This document shows positions 21,601-33,700 of a DNA stretch of 64,000 bases, piece by piece. The position numbers and the translations under genes were made by a program. Every line of letters starts with the position of its first letter. Positions within the stretch are counted from its first letter, which is position 1. Source of the stretch: Holacanthus passer. Lineage: Eukaryota > Chordata > Actinopteri > Pomacanthidae. The stretch is from the NCBI GenBank assembly GCA_025331565.1, contig JAFREQ010000076.1, positions 1,116,001 through 1,180,000 of the forward strand, in the 5' to 3' direction. A model generated the notes under the pieces. That model was not told the origin of the DNA, ran no database searches, and was given only the letters and a program-made list of their open reading frames with translations.

Positions 21601-24600
21601 TATACCACTGTTGACTTGTTACACTGCTACCCACTGCACACCACTGTAGACTGGTCGTGTTGCCCTCTCTCTGTGCTCAAGAGCATCTGGCACTATACCA
21701 CTATTCTAGTCACAAACTTTGTTGTTTGTTTTTTCTAATACAGTTGTTGGTGTTAGAATTAATGTTGTACATTTGTTTGTGTAATGGCCATATGAGATAC
21801 TTGCATATTCCCATAAATATTGTGCAGCGAGACCACATTTTTAGGAATAGATTACAATTTAAATTTTTCATCTATTTAGAATATGTACATTTCCTGCCAT
21901 TAAAAAATCTTCACCTTCCCTACTTCAGCTGCTCTACCCACCCAACCCAGCAAAGCCAAAAACCCAAAGCACCCCACCAAGCTGTCTCCAGAGCCCAGCA
22001 AGACATACAGTGAGGTGCAGAGGGAAGTAGAGTGGACCCTGCCAGAGAAGAACCCAAAGATGCTGGATGAACAAAAGCTACTGGAGGAGAGACTGCAACG
22101 GCTGGAACAGGAGATCAGTCTCAGCCAAGCCTCTCCAAACCTGAGGTCATCAGCAGGTAGAGTGGAGGAGCCACTGGTGAGGGAATGAGAACAAATAGAG
22201 TGAAAGAAGGAGTAATGGGAAAAGGAATGAAGGAAATTATTAAGACAGAGAGGGAATAAAGGAATGAGACAGATAGATACATGTGAAGGGGTTCAAGGGG
22301 GGAGCTGGAGATAGTAAGAGAGCGAATACTAGATATACCTCAGATCCTTGAGCTCCACAGCACCTCCTCAGCATGATGGGAAGAAGAGGGTGAGGGACTA
22401 ATGGAAAAAGAAACAAGAAAAGGGAAAAAAATGTAGCACTTTAAATGGGTAGCAAGTTGGCTTGGTGGTCAGGCACTCTGACCTCCTGGTAGGCAGGAAG
22501 AAGCAGCACGGGAAAGTACTGGAGTTCTACTGACATTCTCTGCTTTTGAATCTTTGATTATTTACTCTTTATTATACCCTAAGGGTGAAATTTTGTTTTC
22601 CTTCCTCGGGTTAAGGTTCGGGATCAGTCAGCAGAATACAGTGAGAGTCAAACTCATGTTGAGGAAAGACCTCATTAGTCCATGCTACCATACAGTACAA
22701 TATTCATTAGTTTAAATTTCTCCAGGCCACTCAGTTCATTCCTCCTGAAACTATAAAAATATGTATGGCTATTGCATTGTATATTATAAGGCTACTAAAT
22801 GTAATGGTTCTTGTTTGAGAGAATTGTAATTTTAAGAGATTTATGAATTATTTTATTGCATTCTATTTAACTATGGTATTCTGAATAAGAGCATTATTTC
22901 ATGTCTCAAAAATATTTATAACCTGATGTGCTGTGCTTACAGGCAGCCAGGCAGAGCTACGGAATTTGAGGCAACACGCTCAGGAGCTGGTGGATGAAAA
23001 CGATGCCCTCAAATTGACAGTTCACCGTCTGAATGTGGAGCTGAGTCGATACCAAACCTGCTTCAGACCATTGTCCAAACAGGAGGTATGACAAGCTACA
23101 ACATAACACCTCTGCTTTTTGAATTGTACCTCAGTGCATATTGCTGAATCTTGACTCACTTCAGTGTTTTTGGTACAGAATATTGTGAGCATTTTTTGTC
23201 TCATTTCATTTGAATGAGACCTCCTGTAACCTTCCCCTATGAAATAGTTATGGGTTCATGCCTTTGTCAAGAGAATTTTGTTAGAAGGCTGCTTTAAAAA
23301 AGGCGTCCCTACTGTAAGGGAACATTTCTCTTAACAATCAGCCTGTCTTCCTCAAGCTCAAGTTGCCAGGATTAAATGAAAAACAGTTGTATGTATTTGA
23401 GAGTACTTGCCTCTGCTCTGTTCACCAGCAGGATAAATTTCACTCTGTTTTGTTCTGTACTGTAATCCTTTTATCACCTCTCCCTTAAGTCTAATTTAAT
23501 CAGCTTGTATACAGAATCTATTACCACTAAATCACTTTATTTTCACTGCTTTTGCACAGAAAAAAAACAGTTCTTTGTAACCAAACCTTTAAAATGGAAA
23601 TCCACTACTGATTCAGAACCCCAGTGAGCAAATGAGGTTTTCCTTTTGTCTGTCCTTCCATCTGATTTGTTGCACTAAAGGAGTTTCTTGTTCCTGGTCT
23701 GTGGCTGTCTGTCCATTCTGGGTGTGTTTCACACTGCAGATGAAAGCTGGCCTGTGGTATAAATCATGGCTACCTCATGCTGTGTCTTCATCACTAGGTG
23801 TTTGCTTCCTCTGTGGCTGCTGGCCCTCATTACTGACAGCTGAAGTGTGGCTTGTGAAAGAAAGCTATAAAGGAAAAGATGAGGCAGTATTTTTATAAGA
23901 AACAAACACAAACGGGCTCCACAATGATGGAATGAGCTCTGCATTGACTTAAGGACACACACCTCACCTATTCAAACTGCACCTTGGCCCATGAAAAAAC
24001 AAATAAACGAAACAAATATGCTGTCTAAATAGCATATGAAGCACTTCAGCATATCTGATGATGCTGATGAACTTGCATGATTCTTGCAATTTTGGGTTCA
24101 TATCCACATGGTTGAATTAACTTTTCACCTCGGATAAAAACATCAGCTAAATGAATGTAATGCATGACTTATACATTTGATTCCCCGTTGCTCTGCTGTT
24201 ATAAAACTGTAATGTTCTTTGCTATTGAAAATGTTGGACTAGCCTACCAATGAAATTCCTTCAAGAAGCAGCAAAATATAAAACATCTTTTCCTTCCGAG
24301 ACCTAAATTGCTAACTTTATTTTCTTTCTCTTTCTATTGTGTCTCGCCCAGAGCTCCAGAATCAGTGGTTTACCAAAGACAGGGTCTCCTCCTCCCTGGC
24401 TGGTCAGTATCCATATATAGCTGTGCATTACTTCAATATGGCAGGATAGTAGTCTCATGTTATGGGTGGTTGATTTAGTTAATTTAGCTAATGAATCTGT
24501 TTAATGTGGGTGTCCAATTTAATAGGCAAGTCATTTTATATGGCTGAATGATAAGTTAAGATTGTGCCAATTAAGTTGTTTTTGTTATTGCAGTAGAACT

Positions 24601-27600
24601 CTAGTTATCACATTGTGGGGTACTGAAGAACTCTAGTAGTTTAATTATAAGCTACAGATGAACACTAGTGGTTTAATTATGAGCTACAGTAGAACTCTAG
24701 TGGTTTTAATAATGAGCTACAGTAGAACTCTAATGGTGTCACTGTGAGCTACAGTAGAACTCTAGTGGTGTCACCGTGAGCTACAGTAGAACTCTAATGG
24801 TTTAATTATGAGCTAGAGTAGAACTCTAATGGTGTCACTGAGAGCTACAGTAGATCTCTAATGGTGTCACCGTGAGCTACAGTAGAACTCTAATGGTGTC
24901 ACAGTGAGCTACAGTAGAACTCTAGTGGTGTCACCGTGAGCTACAGTAGAACTCTAGTGGTTTTAATTATGAGCTACAGTAGATCTCTAATGATGTCACT
25001 GTGAGCTACAGTAGAACTCTAATGGTTTAATTATGAGCTACAGTAGAACTCTAATGGTTTAATTATGAGCTACAGTAGAACTCTAATGTTGTCACTGAGA
25101 GCTACAGTAGAACTCTAATGGTTTAATTATGAGCTACAGTAGAACTCTAATGGTTTAATTATGAGCTACAGTAGATCTCTAATGATGTCACTGTGAGCTA
25201 CAGTAGAACTCTAATGGTTTAATTATGAGCTACAGTAGAACTCTAATGGTTTAATTATGAGCTACAGTAGAACTCTAATGGTGTCACTGTGAGCTACAGT
25301 AGAACTCTAATGGTTTAATTATGAGCTACAGTAGAACTCTAATGTTGTCACTGAGAGCTACAGTAGAACTCTAGTGGTTTAATTATGAGCTACAGTAGAA
25401 CTCTAATGTTGTCACTGAGAGCTACAGTAGAACTCTAATGGTTTATTATGTGGAGCGCTCTCGAGCTACGGTCAAACTTACAAATATCACTGTGAACTGC
25501 AGTAGAAACGCAGTGATTCCATTATGAACTACAATGGAATTTAAGTAATTAAGTCATTGAGATCTATAGAAGAACTCTACTGATGTCAATGTAAGCTACG
25601 TTTGAAGTCTAGTGTCATTGTGAGAAACGGTAGAACTGCACTGATGTCATTCTGAACTGCAGTAGAACACTAGTGATGAGAGCGACAGTAAAACACTACT
25701 GATGTCATTGTGAGGTACAGTAAAACTCAGAGTGTTTCAGATACAGTAATGAAATAGATTAATGGCTTCGATGTTGTAGATCATTTGGATCATTTATGTG
25801 TTTCCTTTTTTGTAGGTTGACATGAAGTATTTATCTCCTCTGCTGCTGGCCTATGAAGACAGGATGAATGAGAAAGATGCACTTCTGAAAGCCACTGAGG
25901 TAAAGTGTGTGTGTGAGAGAGATTTTACACATATGTGTCATATGTAATCTAATCATTTAGTAGAATGTTAAATGGGTTGTTTTATCAGAGACATAACCAG
26001 CAAATTGTTTTTGTGTTGTCATGGATTCCATACATGGGATCAATATACTTGTGTCAGGATATTTGTCAGAATGTCAGAATGCTGTTTAAGAATGTTGTAT
26101 ATTTTAAGGTAGAAAATAGCTGAAAGTGAGTCGAAGATGGATTAAGTTTCTTGTGCATAACTTAAAGTATTGTTTTTGATTTTATAGAGAAACAATGTCT
26201 AGTTTCACTATATGTTGTAAAGCTGAAATTTTAAATGTTGAATTGGGACTGAAACTTAGTTTTTCTTCTTCCACAAGCACATACTCTGCCATTTATATGG
26301 TTTGATAATAGTAGGTTATTTCAGCTGTCAAAAGGAAATGAAAAAGCTGAATCTATTTGATCTTTCAAAAAATATGTAATTTTTTCCCCGCTGCGTTCTT
26401 GTGCTGATATTAGACAAGAAGGCATCAAAAACATTCAGTCCCAGTCTCCAGGGAAAAAGAACTTCACATGCTGCACAAATAAGTGGCCAATTATGACACT
26501 TTTGTCACCAGGTTTATGCACATGAAAGTTCCATATTGAGGGAAGAAGTAAAAAAATTTGAATTTCCAAATTTTCCAATCCAGCTACGAGTGAGTTGATG
26601 TGAAAGAGGCACAGTTGTTAATTACAGGCAACATCATCAGAACCATGAATGGATTACTTAATGAAATAGGAAAAACTGTGATATCCTGTGGAAAATTTGG
26701 TTATAGTCAGCAAAATGTAATTTTTAACAAGTCTAAATGTTTACAAAGTAATTAGAATAGAATATTAAGCTGTAGAAGCATTAGAAATAATTTCCAAACA
26801 TTAAAAAGAGGTCTATTATATGTGTGATTATTATACAGTAAATATTTTTGTTTGTTTGTTTAATGATGAACAAACTATTAAGAATATGTGATGTACATTA
26901 TAAAGTTAAAAGTAATGTAAGACTGATTGCATTGCCAAAGCAGAGAGGAGAGGAGAAAGAAGAAGAAGAAGGAAAGTAGTTGATGTCTGATGAGATTTAC
27001 CGGAGGGAAATGTTGCATATCAGTGTGGATTATTGTTCTAGCAAAAGACAATAGAGGGAAGAGTTTATATTTTCAGTTATCACAAAGTCATCTCATGTTA
27101 TTCCTTAGCTGCAGTGATAGAATAATAAGTAAGTAAAAGTATTAACACTGTCAAGAATCCCTTTCAGAACAAAAGAAACTTGGTTTCATTGGTCAGTAGT
27201 AAGGCCATTAACACGTTTTAGATCTGGTCCTCTCAGGTTGTCCTGCTCCAGGGCAGGTTAGCCATGCAGCAAAGGTGACCTGGTGATCTACCCTGGTTAA
27301 AAGAGAGTCAGCTTCTTAATACTGAAAACATTTGAGTTACTCCCAAAGATAGCTGCTCACTCACTAATCTCGCTTCATGGAGAACTGTACACCCAGCTGC
27401 ACTTGCTGTCGAGGATTTTCCCTCAGTCGGGGATCCTTAATCCTTGGCAGAGGGGTGCTAGTAAAGTAGATTCTTTGTTTAGTTGACTCCTTTGTTTTTG
27501 TTTTTGCTGTCTCCAAAGTTCTTATCTGGCGTCCTTGAAATCAGAGGTCCTAATGTGCCTTTGTCTTCTTTCCACAGGAGGACGTGAAGACGTTGCGTGT

Positions 27601-27698
27601 TCATGTAGAGGAGGTGATCAAAGAGAATGAAAGACTCCATGATGAAATTGCAAAGATCGGAGGGGTCAGCCAAAAGGACCGGTAAGAAGAAATATACT

Positions 27699-27740
<42 letters not shown>

Positions 27741-30700
27741 TGGTTAAGCACTGTCAGCACTTGCTTGGCTGTCACCACTCATTCCCCTGATGTAGTGAAA
27801 ATTAAATACCCCTTTTATTCTCTTCTGCTCGGCTGCTTGCCTTTCGCAATCTTTCGGGTCTGTTACTTAAAATAAAAGTAGTAAAACCTTTTAAATTTTC
27901 TTCTGTGTTCCTATATCTTCCCAATTACTACTCTTTCTTTTCATGATCACTCTAGCTTTTAATGTTGCTGACATCTACAAACTTAAAGAATCTACTCACT
28001 GCAAGTCATTTGGACAAGTTTTATGTGAAGCAGCAGCAGTTTGAGACATTTCAACCTGCTTCAAATTGTCAGTCTAATACTGTAGTTGTATCAACTCAAA
28101 CAATGTGAAGGTTGAGTAAGTCATGTGCATCTTGATGCACAATGTGTTTGCACACATTGGCATTTTGTGTATTTGGCAGGTGTTCTTATCAAGAGCAACA
28201 TACTAAGCAAAACACTGAATACTAAAAAATAACTTACTAACTTGCTCAATATTCATGATTAAGGCAACACCACCAGCTCAGGTTAAGGCAGGCAGGTTAT
28301 AAACTCTATAACAGATTTCAAATTCAATAAGCAAGCTGGTGATATTATGTTTTTTGCCTGATAAATGCTCTATTCATGTTGCCCTATTTTATTACCATAC
28401 CTTTGTCTTCTGGTTATAGACTTATTATAGACATATCTCCCTCTCTCTCTACAGTGATCAACTACAACAACAGGCCTTTCTAGTTTTGCAGGAGAACCAG
28501 ATTCTGATTGATCAGCTCGAGGCTCAGCATGTTAAGGCCAAGGCCAGCCACAGCAGACATCATTCTGAAGGTACCGGGTACAGTGAAAGACTAAGGATTT
28601 TTTAATCTAATCTAATATTTTGGATCATGAATGTTCGGCAGTGCGAAGTGTAAACTGGCTGGATGAGTATAGATGGGAGCATCTGGTGATTAATAAATAC
28701 ACTCTCAACCAGTTACATCACTGGTCTCATTGCTCTGAAACAGCTGCCTCAATAACATATGACGACAATAGCTCAATAAATGAAGAATCAGTTTATCCAG
28801 GAAATTATGTTGTCTGGAAGGTGCAGAGCAGCATGATGTGAACACACAGCACCACGTATCTGCAGCCAAAGGCAGATTTTTGTTCATAGTGCAATGATGG
28901 TAGGATCAAATAATGAAAAACTGTTTGGTGAAGAAATTTATATGATCGCATCAATCCAATATTATTTCAGTTATAATTCTTCAGTATTTCATATTGTAAG
29001 TGGTTGCTTCATATTTGAAGTCTGACACAGCAGCATTTGCTCCGTGATGCATTTTATGAAGAACACAGCAAAAATTTTTAGTTGGAAATGAGGCTGTGAT
29101 ATGAAGGATTAATGAGCTCCGGTAATCTTCCTTCAGATGGCTGCCGAGACAGACTGATTTACTGACGCCCCCTGCTTTGTCCACATTAAGTGTTATTTTT
29201 TTATGTTGATTTAAACGCGTTTACTAGTTGGGGAGAGTTCCATTAAAATAGTTTTGTATTCTTTTTATGCTTTATTGTGTTATTGCTGCTCATTTGCTCG
29301 AAGTATTTAGTTTGCTCTTGTTGACAAAACCCCCAAAGAAATGACAATAGCACTACATACAGACATGGTTTTGAGACCTCTATTCTCAATATCTAAGACA
29401 CCAAAATAAAATAAAATGGCAATAAAATAACAACAACTTGCTTTGCACTGCCTGATTTGATTAAATCTCCCACCTGTTAGAGCCTTTCCTGCCACCACTG
29501 CACCAAGCACTCTGCACTGGGCGCCAAAAAGCCACACAGACGAGCAAAGCAAATTTCATGGTCAGGAAATTACCAAATGCCACTGCCACGAAAATAGGGT
29601 CCTAAGTGTAAGAAATTAAATAAAGTTTTAGGGACTGATATATGGGAAAACTATCTGTGTAAAACTGAAGAGGAAATCTTGAATTCTCTTTCACTGTTGC
29701 CGTACATCCTATTCACTGGCGATTTTTACATTTTACTTTCCCACTTCTCCCTTTCTGTGTAGTTTCCAAGGTGTCTAAGCAACTTATGTTGTTAGAGGCA
29801 GAAAATCAGCGTCTACAGGAGGACATGGAAGAGAGCAGGGGGGAGGTGCAGAAAAAAACGAAGGAGGTACAAGTTCTGCAAACCCGCCTGAAGGATGCCA
29901 TCACCTGGGATGAACACTGCAACATTGCTGGGAAACTCAGACGGTACAGCTACAGTGTCTTATCTTATCAAATATTTCTTTCTCTAAAAGATGAATTACT
30001 CTGTATTAAAACAGTTCTACTCCTGAATAGCAACACATTTCTTCTCCTTGTTGTGAAGTGAGAACAAGAAAGATAGAGAACTGCACATTTAACTGTATAT
30101 TAGTACACACGTTCTCACTTGCTATATGTAAGGAAAGGGTGCACAGTTCTTGCTCCATATTCTCTTCCTAAAATGCTAAATACCAGGGCTCCTCTTCTTT
30201 TCTTCCTCACAGGTTGGCCAAGAGTTCATCCCAGTTCAGTTTATTATTAATTCAGTTTACAAGAAGAAGAACAAACAAGTAGAGCACCTGAAGCATTGCA
30301 TTTTTAATTCCCATAGAGTGGGGCAGTGGGATGTGACGAATAAATTGATGTGGTAGAGCAGAATCATAGCTGTAATTGTGTTAGTTATATTAGATAGTGT
30401 TGGGAAAGAAAGTCAGTGGGATTTTACCGTAAACTCAGATTTCACAATAAAATCAAAATAAGTAGTACAAAGGATGCAAGTTTGCTGTATTATTAAACCT
30501 CAGACAAATCTCTGTTGGTTGGTACATTACATAGTGATGGCATAGACTTTGTTGAAAATGTTCACCAAGTACCAGATGTTGTGTTATAATATGCTGTACA
30601 ATCTGCTCTTGGCTCTCAGGCAGTTGGAGCAGCAGGAGAGTAGGAATAAGAGCGAGATGGACGAGTTGCTTCTCAGATTGTCCAGCCTGCAGGAGGAGAA

Positions 30701-33700
30701 TAGGAGTCTGGCTCTGGACAAAGCCAACTTGTCTGCTGATATCAAGAGAATGGAGACTGAGCTGGAGCTCATAAAACAAGCCAACAGGTACTAAAAATAT
30801 TGCTTTCTTTGTTTGATGTTATCTTACTTGTGAAGCCTATGACATACCTGTTGGCCACAGTTCCATCTCATCCTCTTAAAGAAGTGTTTCACACTGTTGG
30901 GCCCAGTGTTTTATCTATAATAAATGTCTAATGTTATGTCCTAATGTCCTTCAAACATGTAGAAAATCTGTCTATAAAATCCAGATCCAACTTTACTCAG
31001 TAACTCTTAGAACTGTGTGCGTGAAACATATTTTTTTTATCACTTTTTCCTGATGTTAAGTGCAGAAGAATGTGATTGTTTTCACTTATTTTGCTTGATT
31101 AGGGCTCTTATCAGTAGCATGTGTGGATGGACAAACTGTGTTTGATAGACGTCTCCCTTAATCTGTTGTCAATTTTGTTGCATCTAATAGGACAGGGCAG
31201 CTCACAGCTTAATTATTCTTATTAGTACCTGGAGTTTAGTGACCTCACATAATTTAGGCTGAGGTGCAATCAGCCAGGATAAAGTAAAACACCTATTTGG
31301 AAGTGCAGGGCTAATAATTGCTGAATCAAAGTATGACTGAGAAAAACTGAATTGAATTTAAAAGGAAAAAAATATGAAGTCCTCCTCAAATCAAATCACC
31401 GACCGCCAAATCGAATCAAATGACTTTTAAGCTACTGGTTAACTCCCCCAGTTTATCCTGAAGTGAGATTTGAGTTAAATACCTATTCCCTGGTTGTGGG
31501 AAAGTTCAGCAGCATCACAGTTAAAGCCATGCTCAGCACTTTTGTTTTTGAAGATGGGGATCATCACCCTTCTTCAACATTTCATCCCATGTTTAAAACA
31601 TATGCTCACTCTACCCAAAAAGTACAATAAAAATGATCACGAAAGTCCTAGTGTGAGAGGGTTGTTTAAGACACTGTACAGACAGCTTTCAACAGCAGTA
31701 TGCATCTTCTCATAGTTCAGATCAGGTTATTTTCCTACCCTGCACAATTTATTTTTGTCAGTGCTTACAGCTCTTCTAAAATCTGTTCTTGTTCCTGGAA
31801 CCTTCCTCTGTTCCCTGTAGACCTGAGCTGAGATTAATGTGGACTTTCTCATTCTGAAGTGTGAAGATTGTCAGAAGGTGTTTGATTATCCTTCAATGTT
31901 TTCACCCCACTTATATCAAGATGGCAGGGTCTCAAGATATCATCTAGTCAACTCTGTACCTCTCTTGTATTTCCTGTTTTCAACCACTCGATCTGCCTTG
32001 CGCACTAATACATTTTTCTCTCCCACATTTTTCCTAAATCTCTTCCTTTCTCCATTTCATTTGTCCTCCTGTTTTTTGCCATCCTCCTTTTCTTTTCCAT
32101 CTCATTTTTTTCTTTATTCTGTTTTACCTATTCCCTTCTTCTCTCCTGTCTCTTCATCACCCAGGAAGGCTCAGACGAGAATGAGTGTACTGAAGCGACA
32201 AAAGGAAGAGTGTGTATTGAAAGAGGAGAAGACTCGGCACTACATGGGTGCTGTCATTTCTGTGGCAGAGCACATTTCCCAGGAGAGAGACCAACTAATA
32301 CAGATGGTACTACTGATGCTACTGTAGAAAGATCTTATTAGACATGGTACACATGACACACATAGTATTACACATTGTACTTTTGACACAGCAGAATGGC
32401 TGCGTATTACTTATGATAGTACTGACAGATACACAAACCAACAACAGATCATTTCTACTGTACAAAACTGACTGAAAAATTATCGAAAGCCTAATCCTTT
32501 TTTGTACCTTTTGCTGTATTCCATCTCCATAAATAGTACAATACAAAATTTTAGATTTAATGCAAACTGAGCAAAAAGCACAAAATTACAGGTGTTTCTG
32601 GAACTGCAGTGTTTATTTAACCTTTAGGCTGTTGCCAGCTTTGGTAGTTGCCCACAGGTGTTTGAACTCAAATGCAGACACCAAAACTCAGCAGGTAGTC
32701 TTTAAAGGCAGTTTACTCAGTAATTTGTTCGGCCTGTAACCAGTGTGAAGGCAGGTAAGATTAGAAAACCAACCTCAGGAGAGCTGGCAGGCACCCAAAA
32801 CATAAACTGGCAGGCTGGGATCAGTCAAATGCTACAGCAACAAGGTAGCACAGACAATCTGGCAAATGATAAAGGTGCACTCTACATTTTGTGAGGAGGA
32901 GCTGTTGAGTAAGAAAGAGCAGCTGTGCAGCATGTGGCTGATGACTGTTGATCCACAGAGGCAGAATACGCTGAAGGCAGAGTTTTCGAAACCTTTTGTT
33001 TTTGTGCCTGGGGTCATGTGAGTCATTTATCAAACAGGTGCAGTTTCCCTGCCACCTTAAGCACACTCTTTGTGTCAGTAATGAGATGCAGGGATGATGC
33101 AGCAAATAACAGCATGGGATATGGTAAGTGTAACTCAGTAAGCACACCACTGAATTCACTAATGTGCCTGCAATACACCTTTTTTTAATAGCAGAAAAAG
33201 TGCCGGTGTTGTTCATGACATTAAAAAACGACTGCATTTGATTTAGATGAGCTAGTTCCAGTGTCCTGCTATTGTCCATGCTGGCTAACTGGCATGGTGT
33301 ACTGGGACAGTTGATGGAGCCGAAACATTGTTCATGAAATTTGTTTCACATGTGCTTTTCCTGCTATGACAATTGAAAATGTCTCCTCTGAAAAAGGTCT
33401 ATATGTTGTGGGGATAATAACAATTAGTTCATTTTATGGTCAAGGACAGTGAACATGGAGTGACTTAAGTGATACAAATTTTAAAAAATAAATAAAAAAT
33501 ATATGACTACAAACTGAAAGTAATGGTGACCAATTGTAACAAATAAATTATCCGGCTCTTAATAACAACAAACAAAAAGAGAATGGAGAATTGTGTTTTT
33601 TTGTTCATTTAATATGAATTTAAACTGGACATTCGAAGAACAGCAAAATCACTACAGGCTAGCAATTGTACTATACTGATAAGACATTCATAGTGTGTAT

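Noticed and set aside
24591..25458. CRISPR-like array
   Set aside because: Units are contiguous with no unique spacers, and the setting is a vertebrate intron; it is a minisatellite.
31839..32327. 162-codon frame running into CEP89 exon 15
   Set aside because: Its first two thirds come from the pyrimidine tract of the intron; only 32165-32306 is exon.
32821..33279. 152-codon minus-strand open frame
   Set aside because: Leu/Cys/His-rich composition without a family pattern, no Kozak or splice support, and it lies over repeat-like sequence.
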